From contig NZ_CP049258.1 in assembly GCF_011046735.1 (NCBI RefSeq), positions 3,242,001 through 3,306,000 of the forward strand: DNA of 64,000 nt. The letters run 5' to 3'. Origin of the DNA: Nordella sp. HKS 07 (GTDB lineage: Bacteria > Pseudomonadota > Alphaproteobacteria > Rhizobiales > Aestuariivirgaceae). Position numbers and translations under genes: made by a program. Below, piece by piece: positions 50,942-59,228 of the stretch; positions within the stretch are counted from its first letter, which is position 1; the number at the start of each line of letters is the position of its first letter. The notes below the pieces were generated by a model that had not been told where the DNA came from, did no database searches, and saw only the letters and a program-made list of their open reading frames with translations.

Positions 50942-51043
50942 GGCTGTTCTCCCCCCGCGGTTAGCTGGATAAGCGTGTCAATATACGGCTGCGCTAAGTG
51001 CTTGGCGATCCACGTGCCCATACCGCCGGCAGGCCCATCATGT

Positions 51044-51150
51044 CTACTGTGGGTCAGGCTCGGACTTCATGACTATGTCCGCTGTACGGCAGCTTTCCCC
51101 TCAGGACCGGGCATCGCAATTGATAGCTGGGATGTCGCCTTAGGGCCACA
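51044..51150. repeat. Dispersed repeat A, copy 3
   Basis: CTACTGTGGGTCAGGCTCGG to GTCGCCTTAGGGCCA; slightly more diverged than the others. Occupies the divergent gap between the methyltransferase and the acetyltransferase. Confidence 0.8.
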
Positions 51151-51229
51151 ATCGGACATTTCCAATTCGGCGGCGGCAGAGCGAAGAGATTTGTACCCGG
51201 CGGCGATCTTCTTCGGCTACAGTCTCTCC

Positions 51230-51844
51230 ATGAGCAACCCGCCCGGTAGGGGGCCGCGTCACCGCCAAGTGACAGCGCACATAACAGCCATCCATCCGCC
51301 GCCCGCGGCGTTGGCCGAAGTGGCCGACGGACGTTGGTATTCCTGCATGACGCCCGAGCTCGAGGCGCTGCGCGATACGGCGCGGCAGGCCTGCTGGAGT
51401 CACACCACCATGGACCCCGCACTGCGTGGTCCCTGTGCGCCCGAGCTCGCGGCGCTTTTCGCCGCTATCGGTGAGGGGGTTTTCCTTGAGGCTCCCTTCC
51501 ACGTCGCCTACGGCCGGAACCTCGCACTTGGCGACGGGGTGTACATAAACGCGGACTGCGTTGTTCTCGACACTGCGCCCGTCCGGATCGGACGGCGGAC
51601 GATGCTGGGACCAGCAGTGCAGATCTACTGCGCCGACCATGCCCACGGACTCGACGAGCGACGCCGCGGCTTGGAGCGAGCGTTGCCGGTGAGCATCGGT
51701 GAGGATGTATGGATAGGTGGCGGTGCGATCCTTCTGCCGGGCGTAACGGTGGGGGAGGGTGCTATCGTCGGCGCCGGCGCGGTCGTCACACGCGATGTGG
51801 CTCCCGGTGTGCGTGTGGTGGGCAATCCGGCACGGCCGATCTGA
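51230..51844 (+). CDS. Sugar O-acetyltransferase (maltose/galactoside acetyltransferase-like)
   Basis: 204 aa from ATG 51230; a later ATG at 51347 would drop residues that fit the family N-terminus (WYSCMTPELEALRDTARQAC). The left-handed beta-helix hexapeptide domain is clear: FHVAYGRNLALGDGVYINADCVVLD, IGRRTMLGPAVQIYCADHAH (catalytic His region), IGEDVWIGGGAILLPGVTVGEGAIVGAGAVVTRDVAPG. Transfers acetyl from acetyl-CoA to a sugar or similar hydroxyl acceptor. Flanked on both sides by repeat A copies. Confidence 0.9.
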   Translation: MSNPPGRGPRHRQVTAHITAIHPPPAALAEVADGRWYSCMTPELEALRDTARQACWSHTTMDPALRGPCAPELAALFAAIGEGVFLEAPFHVAYGRNLALGDGVYINADCVVLDTAPVRIGRRTMLGPAVQIYCADHAHGLDERRRGLERALPVSIGEDVWIGGGAILLPGVTVGEGAIVGAGAVVTRDVAPGVRVVGNPARPI

Positions 51845-51863
51845 TGTGCCCCAGCCTATGATC

Positions 51864-51970
51864 CGCTATGGGTCAGACTTGGACTTATGGCCATGTCCGC
51901 GATACGGCAGCTTTCCCCTCAAAACCGGGCATCGCATTTGGTAGCTGGGATGTCGCCTTAGGGCCAATTC
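51864..51970. repeat. Dispersed repeat A, copy 4
   Basis: CTATGGGTCAGACTTGGACT to GTCGCCTTAGGGCCA, right after the acetyltransferase. The following 250 bp to 52229 hold no recognised feature. Confidence 0.8.
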
Positions 51971-52229
51971 CGGACATCAGTACTGTCATTCCGGGAGCCC
52001 GCCTTGCGCAGTCCGTCCGCCAACTATTGCAGGTCATCGGGGCGCTCCAGCGGCTCTTTCGGCAAATATCTAGCCACGGAAAGCTCAGCTTGCCGCCTCG
52101 GCGGCTGGTTGGTAATCTCGGCCCTCACCATGTAGCGGTTTCTGCGCTGTGTGGTGAGATGGCGGCGGCGTGTGAGGCGCCTGCCGACATCGCTGCCATA
52201 CCGATCTACCCTCACCGGATGTTGAACCG

Positions 52230-52403
52230 ATGGACAGCCCCGAGCGTTCCCGCTTCGACGCCTTCAACCATGCCGGCGCCGATTTTCCGCAGATTGATCC
52301 CGCACCGCACAACCGCCCGCGCCCGAGTCGAGGCCTTGTCACCGCGCTGGTGGTCTGCATGTCGGTGGCCTTGGTGCTGCTGCTCTTCCTGTGGGCGCGG
52401 TAA
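52230..52403 (+). CDS. Small single-pass membrane protein (57 aa)
   Basis: ATG 52230 to TAA 52403. A charged, proline-rich cytoplasmic start (MDSPERSRFDAFNHAGADF) leads to one hydrophobic helix at the very C-terminus (LVTALVVCMSVALVLLLFLWAR). The composition is coding-like and the tail-anchored layout is a common small-protein design. The ribosome site is weak (GGAT). Function unknown; no homologue recognised. Confidence 0.45.
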   Translation: MDSPERSRFDAFNHAGADFPQIDPAPHNRPRPSRGLVTALVVCMSVALVLLLFLWAR

Positions 52404-52510
52404 GTAGATCCGTACGGCGCGGCGGCTCCCGCCGGACGTCTGCTTTGAATGTGAGTCCGGTCCGGGTCATTCGGTACTGGTGCGAACCGAACCGCAAGTC
52501 GCCACAAACT

Positions 52511-54241
52511 TCAATTTGGCAGTCCCGCCTTGTGCAGGCCTTCGAGCAAATGCAATTGATCCGCTTCTCTCTCGAAAGGTTCACCGGCAACGAAACCTCG
52601 CGCCGAAAAATCCGGGATGTTCATTAGAACTATTTCAGCATGCTGCTTGGCATGGGCGGTATCGCCGAGTTGGCCGTAACAGGCCGCCAAACATATGTCG
52701 TGCGCATAAAACGGCTGCAGCATTCGTAGGCGCGCAGCGATGGCATCGCGGTAACGGTGACAATTGTAATATGCCCCAGCCAAGTCATTCCAATAATATT
52801 CCGGATGTAAGGGGTTGAGACGCATCGCCTGCTTGATACAGTCGATCGCTTCCTCCGGTTTTCCTCTGTAATTCAGGAGTTCGCCCATATTGGCGATGGC
52901 TTCGGAGTCATTGGGATTAAGCGCCAAAGCCAGCTCGTAATGGTCCTGCGCCTGCTGGAACAGGCGCCGGTGCATGCAGGCGAAACCGAAGGCAAGATGG
53001 CCCCGGTTGTCTTGATCATCGGCGGTCAATGCTGCCCTCGCTGCATCAAACGCCTTGTCCAGATCCTCGAGGGCATCGCTGCGTAGCCAGTCGAAGACGT
53101 AGGTCAAGGTCAACTCTGCATGGGCGCGGGCGCAGTTCGGGTCGAGCGAAATCGCCCTTAGCAACAGCGCTTGAACTGTTTCGTTTTTGCTGTCGCCGGT
53201 GGCGCCCATCAGCGAAATGGCGCGATGGAGGCACTCATAAACCTGGAGATTTTCTGTCGGCCGATGCCGGGCGCGCGTCAACTCCGCAGATTCCAGTCTT
53301 CCCACGAGCCGTGATACGATGATCCGTGTGACCTCATCTTGAATGGCGAATACATCCTTCAGTTCGCGATCGTAGCAGTCTGACCAGAGATTGCTGTTGG
53401 CGGCTGCGTCCACAAGCTGAACATTGATTCTGACTCGACCATCGTGCTTGCGCAGGCTCCCCTCGACGATGTACCTGGCGCCGAGCCGGCACGCCGCCTC
53501 GACTGTCCCGATGGCTTTGTCGCGCAATTGAAACGAAGAGTGCCGGGCTATCACGAACAGCGTCCGGAAGCGCGAAAGCGCATTGATAATGTCGTCCGTG
53601 ATGCCGTCGCTGAAGTATTCCTGCTCGGGGTCTCCGCTCATGTTGACAAAAGGGATAACGGCAATGGATGGCTTGTCGGACGGCGGCGCAGCGGGCGGGC
53701 TGCACAGACGTCCGCCTTCCATGTCCGGCTGTTCCCAGGCTATCCGGTAGGTGCGCACCGGGCGGGCGATATTCTTCGCGGTCTGCTCGCCCACAAACCT
53801 GCACGGAAATGAGAGCTTTCCTTCGATCTGCTCCCAGACCGTCCCCGACACCATGATGCCGCCCGGTTCGGCCATCTGCTCCAGACGAGCGGCGATGTTG
53901 ACGCCGTCGCCCATAATATCCGCACCCTGGACCATGACATCGCCAACATTGATGCCGATGCGGAAATGCATGCGTCGCGCCTCGTCAAGATCGGCATTGC
54001 GCCGATCGAGCGCCCGTTGCACCGCGACGGCGGAGCGTACGGCCAGCACAGCACTGCCGAATTCGGCCAACAGGCTGTCGCCGACAGTATTGACGACGCG
54101 CCCTTGATGCTCCGCGATCAGATCGGTCATCACGCTGCGATAGAGGTTCAGCGTCTTGAGCGTGCCTTCCTCGTCCCCGCCCATGAGGCGGCTATAGCCC
54201 GCTATGTCAGCGGCCAGGATAGCAGCAAGGCGGCGTTCCAT
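52511..54241 (-). CDS. Class III adenylate/guanylate cyclase with TolB-like and TPR domains (copy 3)
   Basis: 576 aa. Cyclase aspartates D12 (ILAADIAGYSR) and D55 (NTVGDSLLAEFGS); IMGDGVNIAARLEQMAEPGG; TolB-like region SIAVIPFVNMSGDPEQEYFSDG; TPR array in the C-terminal half (ALNPNDSEAIANMGELLNYRG, MRLNPLHPEYYWND). GDS replaces the GDG of the other copies at the second metal site but the Asp is kept. The most divergent of the three cyclases, with no repeat A or B directly upstream of it. Confidence 0.93.
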   Translation of the reverse strand: MERRLAAILAADIAGYSRLMGGDEEGTLKTLNLYRSVMTDLIAEHQGRVVNTVGDSLLAEFGSAVLAVRSAVAVQRALDRRNADLDEARRMHFRIGINVGDVMVQGADIMGDGVNIAARLEQMAEPGGIMVSGTVWEQIEGKLSFPCRFVGEQTAKNIARPVRTYRIAWEQPDMEGGRLCSPPAAPPSDKPSIAVIPFVNMSGDPEQEYFSDGITDDIINALSRFRTLFVIARHSSFQLRDKAIGTVEAACRLGARYIVEGSLRKHDGRVRINVQLVDAAANSNLWSDCYDRELKDVFAIQDEVTRIIVSRLVGRLESAELTRARHRPTENLQVYECLHRAISLMGATGDSKNETVQALLLRAISLDPNCARAHAELTLTYVFDWLRSDALEDLDKAFDAARAALTADDQDNRGHLAFGFACMHRRLFQQAQDHYELALALNPNDSEAIANMGELLNYRGKPEEAIDCIKQAMRLNPLHPEYYWNDLAGAYYNCHRYRDAIAARLRMLQPFYAHDICLAACYGQLGDTAHAKQHAEIVLMNIPDFSARGFVAGEPFEREADQLHLLEGLHKAGLPN

Positions 54242-54375
54242 CGGGCGTTGCCTAGGTAACCGCGGCGTTACGATCGCGAAATCCTAGACCCGGGACCACG
54301 GAATTGCGAGTCTGCTCCGGGTCAATCGCGTCATCGGCTTCCGGAGGCGGCAGCAAACCGCGTCAGGGCGGCGCC

Positions 54376-55071
54376 TCAATTGGGCGCGGTGAAGCTACCG
54401 GGGCTATTTGCCGTCCCGCGCCATTCCGGAGTGCGCTCTTTGCTGGCTTCGGACAGAGCACGCCGCACACCTTCTGCGTCGAAATCCTTGGCATAGACTG
54501 GCGTGCCGGGCTGCTGCCGCCAGGACTCCTTCAGTCCCCCAGCGTCGACGCCGTCAAAGCCCAGTTCATCGACGAGCTTCAGCACGATCGCCTTGGCTGC
54601 CTCGTCGTCACCGGAAACAGGCAAAGCGATGCGCCCGGTCGTGCCTTTAGGTCGGCCCATCTCCAGGAGGTGTCGGGCGTAGATGTTATTGAACGCCTTG
54701 ATCACCGGGCGACCCAGTTGCTGCGCGACCCACTGGCTCTCCGCCATGCCCGCCTCGATCGCTTCGATGCGGCCATCGCGTTGGCGCGGGTAGTAGTTGC
54801 CAGTATCGACGACGACCACATGTTCCGGCGTATCGGCGAACAAACCGGCTGGGAGGTCCGGGATATTCTTCATTGGAATGGTGACCACGATGAGGTCCAC
54901 GCCGCGACCGGCTTCGGGGGCCGATACGGCAGTGGCGCCGGTTTCGGCGGCCAGATCGGAGAGCGTTTCGGGGCCGCGCGAGTTGGCTACGAAAACCTCG
55001 TGTCCCAACGCCGTGAAGCGACGGGTTAGTGTGCCGCCGATCTGCCCGGCTCCGATGATGCCAATCTTCAT
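54376..55071 (-). CDS. NADPH-dependent F420 reductase-like (coenzyme F420-dependent NADP oxidoreductase family)
   Basis: 231 aa. Rossmann start MKIGIIGAGQIGGTLTRRFTALGHEV followed by ANSRGPETL (NADP ribose-phosphate contact), VVTIPMKNIPDLPAGLF, VVDTGNYYPRQRDG and VIKAFNNIYARHL. Family members are F420:NADP oxidoreductases or related NAD(P)-binding enzymes. Whether this organism makes F420 is not visible here, so a generic NADP-dependent reductase role is safer. ATG 55071; isolated gene. Confidence 0.85.
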   Translation of the reverse strand: MKIGIIGAGQIGGTLTRRFTALGHEVFVANSRGPETLSDLAAETGATAVSAPEAGRGVDLIVVTIPMKNIPDLPAGLFADTPEHVVVVDTGNYYPRQRDGRIEAIEAGMAESQWVAQQLGRPVIKAFNNIYARHLLEMGRPKGTTGRIALPVSGDDEAAKAIVLKLVDELGFDGVDAGGLKESWRQQPGTPVYAKDFDAEGVRRALSEASKERTPEWRGTANSPGSFTAPN

Positions 55072-55236
55072 TGCTTTTCTCCAATTCGAGCTACCGTTGG
55101 ATTCGCGTTTTTGTCATTTAGCCGCTTACCGGTTCATCTTGCCGATCACATCCGCGGGACGGCGTTCGCCTTTGGGTCCTCTACAGCGTCGGACGCTCAC
55201 ATGGAATCGGTCCGGCGCTCTAACTCTTTGATTTGC

Positions 55237-55281
55237 GCATCGGATTATCCGAAAACCGCTTCGCACTTTTCGGTCCGATGC
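55237..55281. repeat. Palindromic intergenic repeat (type E), copy 1
   Basis: GCATCGG...CCGAAAACCGCTTCGCACTTTTCGG...CCGATGC, an imperfect hairpin. A second copy lies at 56722-56765. Related in core (CCGAAAA...TTTTCGG) to the D-type elements. Confidence 0.7.
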
Positions 55282-55291
55282 TGTAGGCATT

Positions 55292-55370
55292 GGCAATTTC
55301 GGCGATGCTATTGTCGAAGGTGACACCATCTACGGTGATGGCGTTAATGTCGCGGCGACGCGGCGGTTGG
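55292..55370 (+). pseudogene. Fragment of a fourth adenylate cyclase gene
   Basis: The plus strand encodes GNFGDAIVEGDTIYGDGVN followed by VAATRRLE, closely matching the conserved cyclase segment NLGDVMVEGGDLYGDGVN-IAARLE of the intact copies, but on the opposite strand and with two extra residues. Nothing else of the gene remains. It starts some ten bases after the type-E repeat. Confidence 0.65.
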
Positions 55371-55557
55371 AGATCATTCGGGCGGCCCCGCTTTGCAATA
55401 GCCGCCGCCAGCGACCGCCGCGCGTAGTGGGCTCGTGCTCATTGCTCCGGCTCCTCGATCAATTGTCTCTGCTAAGATGGTCCTCCATAAGTGATACTGT
55501 AACAGGGTAAGCGCTACACTGGAAACCTGCTGTTCCGGCACAATATGGGCTAGTGGG
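55371..55557. other. Gap with no recognised feature
   Basis: Between the cyclase fragment and the first MITE-like element I see no gene, no terminator and no known repeat. Confidence 0.3.
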
Positions 55558-55632
55558 CTAGTGTCCCGAATCCGAAGTTCGCCACAGCCAGCGGGACCAT
55601 CCGAGCGAACTTCGGATTCGGAAGGACACTAG
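55558..55632. mobile_element. MITE-like palindromic element C1 (75 bp)
   Basis: Ends CTAGTGTCC...GGACACTAG with long inner inverted repeats CGAATCCGAAGTTCG/CGAACTTCGGATTCG. TA at both outer ends fits a TA target duplication as made by IS630/Tc1-like elements. Near-identical inverted copy at 61771-61845. No coding capacity. Confidence 0.75.
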
Positions 55633-55646
55633 TGAATCTAATGATT

Positions 55647-55722
55647 CTAGTGTGCTTTTGAACGCGAAGTTCCTGTCGGCGCAAGCCGCCTGATATCAGG
55701 AGCTTCGCGTTCAGCACACTAG
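55647..55722. mobile_element. MITE-like palindromic element C2 (76 bp)
   Basis: Ends CTAGTGTGCT...AGCACACTAG with inner repeats GAACGCGAAGTTCCTG/CAGGAGCTTCGCGTTC. Separated from C1 by 14 bp. Inverted copy at 61681-61756; a partial end (GCGTTCAGCACACTAG) at 60645-60660. Confidence 0.75.
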
Positions 55723-55900
55723 GCGGGGAGAGTAAGCGGCATCTGCTCGCCCACCATGAATTTCGGCCGCCTGTCGCTGGGCGAATAGAGATCTGTTTTT
55801 GCGAGGACGCGTTCAGTTGTGCTAGGCTTCCAAGGTGGAGCGCAGCCACTCTCGGCAGATCATCAAACAGCGGTATTGATTGTCAAAGGAGACTCCTGAC

Positions 55901-56317
55901 GTGGCATTGATCACCGAAATCGCGGACAAGTTCTTCGTCGCCTGTGAGACCGGTATGGGCTGGGAGGGGTGCAAGGCCTATTGCACGCCAGAAGCGACAT
56001 TCGCCGCGCAAGCCGAGCCGCTCGCCGACGTAAAGAGCCTGCAGCAGTACTGTGATTGGATGAAGGGTCTGCTTGGCTTCATGCCCGACGGTCACTATGA
56101 GGTCGTGTCCTTTGCCACCGACGAGAAGCGGCGCAATGTCTCGGCCTATGCCGTCTTCCATGCCACGCATACCGGCCACGGCGGACCGGTTCCGCCGACA
56201 GGCAAGAAAGTGGCTACGGACTATGTCTATGTCATGCAGTTCGATGGCGACAAGATCAAGCACATGCAGAAAATCTGGCACGCAGGTCTCGCCATGAAGG
56301 CGCTCGGCTGGGCGTAA
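55901..56317 (+). CDS. NTF2-like/SnoaL-like fold protein
   Basis: 138 aa from GTG 55901, chosen because AAAGGAG lies nine bases upstream; a TTG at 55880 would overlap that site. The cone-shaped NTF2/ketosteroid-isomerase-like fold fits the pattern: helical start (EIADKFFVACETGMGWEGC), YCDWMKGLLGFMPDGHY, then strands NVSAYAVFHATHTG, ATDYVYVMQFDGDKIKHMQKIWH. Enzymatic versus binding role cannot be told. First gene inside the MITE-bounded segment, opposite in direction to the others. Confidence 0.82.
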   Translation: MALITEIADKFFVACETGMGWEGCKAYCTPEATFAAQAEPLADVKSLQQYCDWMKGLLGFMPDGHYEVVSFATDEKRRNVSAYAVFHATHTGHGGPVPPTGKKVATDYVYVMQFDGDKIKHMQKIWHAGLAMKALGWA

Positions 56318-56390
56318 TGCGTTAACGTGCGCGAACCGACGACGGCGTTACTTGCCTCAGTGAGGTGCATGATACCGGGTCTAACGGTCC

Positions 56391-56513
56391 ATGACCGCTT
56401 TGGGTCATTCGCGGCCGAATCGAGCCAGCGCAAGTCCAGCCATGTCAGCTATGCGCCGATAGCGTCCAATTCCCGCAGGGCAGCGAAATGACGCGAAGGG
56501 CCATGAGCGGAAC
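56391..56513. repeat. Dispersed repeat B, copy 2
   Basis: TTTGGGTCATTCGCGGCCGA to ACGCGAAGGGCCATGAGC. Occupies the gap between the NTF2-like gene and the molybdoenzyme. Confidence 0.75.
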
Positions 56514-56721
56514 TTCGACCGACGAAAGAAACGTTAGAGATTTGGTGCTCGACGGCGTCGCGATTGTCGGTGGCGCTACGATCCACTGTTTGCCTGGTTC
56601 GCCTATTATGATTGATGATCAGCAGCAGGATCCCCAATAACTTGGCCGACAGCTTTCTCTTTCGCAAATTCGACCTTTGGTACGAGGGTGGAGTCAGCCC
56701 GCTCTATCTCTTTGATATTGC

Positions 56722-56765
56722 GCATCGGCTTTCCCGAAAACCGCGCGCACTTTTCGGGCCGATGC
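56722..56765. repeat. Palindromic intergenic repeat (type E), copy 2
   Basis: GCATCGG...CCCGAAAACCGCGCGCACTTTTCGGGCCGATGC hairpin, just before the molybdoenzyme stop; may terminate that gene. Confidence 0.7.
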
Positions 56766-56766
56766 T

Positions 56767-59094
56767 CTATTGGGTGATATCGGGTGCATCGTAACAAGTA
56801 ATGCGAGGAAGATCGTCGACGAACAATTCCACTTCGACAAGGCAGGAATTGGCACTGCAACCCTGAGCCAAACTGGACGTGCCGCGATCTTGAGTCAGAA
56901 GATTCGGGTTTCCATGCTTGTCCAAACTTCCAGGTGAACCTGGCATCAATGGATCGTACCATGCGCCGGTCGAAAGCTGCACAACACCTGGCATCACTTC
57001 CGTCGACAGGCGGGCACCGGCCAGGCAAGCACCACGCTCGTTGAACACCCGGACGACCGCTCCGTCGGAAATGCCACGCGATGCGGCATCCAAAGGATGC
57101 ATGCGGATCGGCTCGCGCTGCTGTATCTTGGACTCACGAGAATTGATCCCGTGATCGAGCTGGCTATGAAGTTTCGTCTTGGGCTGATTTGAAAGAAGAT
57201 GCAGGGTGCGCTTTGTCGTGGACGCTCCCAGCCACTCGTTCGGCTGCATCCAAACCGGGTGCCCAAGACAGTTTGTGTAGCAGAAACTAGCGACCCGCTC
57301 TGAATAGATCTCGATGAGCCCTGACGGCGTGGAGAGAGGGTGGGCCGCAGGGTCGGACCTGAATGCCTGGAGTAATGGTGGCGAGCTCGTCTCTTCGGGA
57401 AACAATACCATGCCGTTCATCCAAAATTCGTCGAAATCGGGCAGCGTCATGTCAGACCGGATATTTTCACGTACTATCAAGTCGTACAGATGACGCAGCC
57501 AACCCTCCTCGTCACGGTCTTCAGTGAAGAGGCTTTCGAGGCTCAATTCACGTGCCAAGCTTGCGAATATCCAATGGTCGTCACGGGCCTCGCCGGGAGG
57601 CTCAACCAACTTATGGGAGGCGATCAGTGCCCGATCTCGCGGGGAGCATGTGATGTCATTCCGCTCAATCTGGAGTGTCACGGGTAACACGATGTCGCTA
57701 TGGCGGGCGAGACCATTCCAGAACATCTCGTGAGCGATGACAGTCTCAGGGCGCTTCCATGCCCTTAGCAACCGATTGAGATCCTGATGATGATGAAACG
57801 GATTGCCACCAGCCCAATAGATCAGACGAATATCAGGATAAGTCAGTGTCTGGCCATTGTAGTCGCACGCGCCGCCCGGAGAAAGCAGCATGTCCGCTAG
57901 GCGCGCAACTGGGATGAACGTCTCTACCGGGTTGCGCCCCTGTGGCAAAGATGGCCACTTGATGCTCTGCGCAGCGTTGCCGACGCCGTCAACTGAACCG
58001 TACCCAAACCCAAAGCCGCCTCCCGGCAAACCGATTTGTCCAAGCATCGCGGCCAGCGTGATCAGCATCCAGTAGGGCTGTTCGCCATGTTCGGCCCGTT
58101 GGAGCGACCACGACATCGTCAAGAGCGTCCGGCGACTACTCATGCGCCGAGCAAGGTCCCGAATAGTGGCCGGCGGGACTGCGCAGATTGGCGAGGCCCA
58201 TTCTGGCGTCTTGGCCATTTGGTCGCTCTCACCCATCACGTAAGCGCGGAAAGCCGGAAAACCAGCGGTGTAGCGCTCCAGAAAAGTCATGTCGTGTCTA
58301 TCCTCGGCGATCAGGACGTGGGCGATTGCCAGCATGAGAGCAACATCGGTCGTCGGCTTGATCGGCAACCAGGCTACGTTGCATGCCGGATCCGTATCAT
58401 CGCGGATAGGACTTACAGACAGGATGTCGACCCCAGACTGCCGCAGACGCTCTAGATTCTCAGTGAGGCCGTGCCGACGAAGCCCCCCGGCATTGATCTG
58501 TGCGTTCTTGCTTGAGAGACCGCCGAACGCGACTACGAGCTCCGAGTGCTTGGCTATTGTCTGCCACGTCGTCAGCTCCGTGAACAATCCACGATGGTCT
58601 CCTATGACGTGAGGAAGAATGACTTCTGCGGCGCCAAAACTGTAACTGTTCACGGAGCGGGTATAACCCCCTATGATATTGAGAAAGCGATGGATCTGAC
58701 TTTGGGCATGGTGAAACCGGCCCGCACTCGCCCACCCGTATGAGCCTCCGAAAATCGCAGAGTTTCCGTGGGCCAAGCGGACCCGGTCGAGCTCATTGGC
58801 GACTAAGGCAATTGCGACCGGCCAACTGACCGCGACGAACGGTTCGCGGCCACGAAGCTCACCGCCAGCTTTGTGTCTTTTCTCGAGAAATGAAGATCTG
58901 ACCATCGGTCGCAATATTCGGGCCGGACTATGCATCGCATCGATAATCGAACGCGCGATTGGGGACGGCGCCGGATCACCCTCAAATGGACCCAGCCCCA
59001 CTAACTCACTACCCTCAGATACCGCGACATATGTGCCCCAGTGGGTCGACAGGATCCTTCGCTTTGGGACAGGAAACAAACTCGCCTCCGACAA
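56767..59094 (-). CDS. Molybdopterin-dependent oxidoreductase, BisC/TorA/DMSO-reductase type
   Basis: 775 aa, full length for the family. Begins directly with the catalytic domain, without a Tat signal, so cytoplasmic like biotin sulfoxide reductase BisC rather than TorA/DorA. The Mo-ligand Ser region is SYGWASAGRFHHAQSQ. Cofactor segments FGGLSSKNAQINAGG, SPIRDDTD, IYWAGGNPFHHHQDLN, and EMFWNGLARHSDIVLPVT. The C-terminal domain includes LHLLSNQPKTKLHSQLDHG and MHPLDAASRGISDGAVV. No Fe-S cysteine cluster. Reduces S- or N-oxides using two electrons; no partner electron-transfer gene is nearby. Confidence 0.92.
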   Translation of the reverse strand: MSEASLFPVPKRRILSTHWGTYVAVSEGSELVGLGPFEGDPAPSPIARSIIDAMHSPARILRPMVRSSFLEKRHKAGGELRGREPFVAVSWPVAIALVANELDRVRLAHGNSAIFGGSYGWASAGRFHHAQSQIHRFLNIIGGYTRSVNSYSFGAAEVILPHVIGDHRGLFTELTTWQTIAKHSELVVAFGGLSSKNAQINAGGLRRHGLTENLERLRQSGVDILSVSPIRDDTDPACNVAWLPIKPTTDVALMLAIAHVLIAEDRHDMTFLERYTAGFPAFRAYVMGESDQMAKTPEWASPICAVPPATIRDLARRMSSRRTLLTMSWSLQRAEHGEQPYWMLITLAAMLGQIGLPGGGFGFGYGSVDGVGNAAQSIKWPSLPQGRNPVETFIPVARLADMLLSPGGACDYNGQTLTYPDIRLIYWAGGNPFHHHQDLNRLLRAWKRPETVIAHEMFWNGLARHSDIVLPVTLQIERNDITCSPRDRALIASHKLVEPPGEARDDHWIFASLARELSLESLFTEDRDEEGWLRHLYDLIVRENIRSDMTLPDFDEFWMNGMVLFPEETSSPPLLQAFRSDPAAHPLSTPSGLIEIYSERVASFCYTNCLGHPVWMQPNEWLGASTTKRTLHLLSNQPKTKLHSQLDHGINSRESKIQQREPIRMHPLDAASRGISDGAVVRVFNERGACLAGARLSTEVMPGVVQLSTGAWYDPLMPGSPGSLDKHGNPNLLTQDRGTSSLAQGCSANSCLVEVELFVDDLPRITCYDAPDITQ

Positions 59095-59228
59095 GACTCA
59101 AACTTTTATTGCCAATCAGTAGCCTCGCATTCTGGCTCTTGGGCTAAACCGCCGTCCAATGGTCAAAGAGGCGCCGTAAGTTATCTCGGATCGACATGGC
59201 ACCTCAAAGATCGAGAAAATCATTACCC

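Noticed and set aside
51868-52407. 179-codon plus-strand frame
   Set aside because: Starts inside repeat A and lacks any domain; the different frame at 52230 is the better small-gene candidate.
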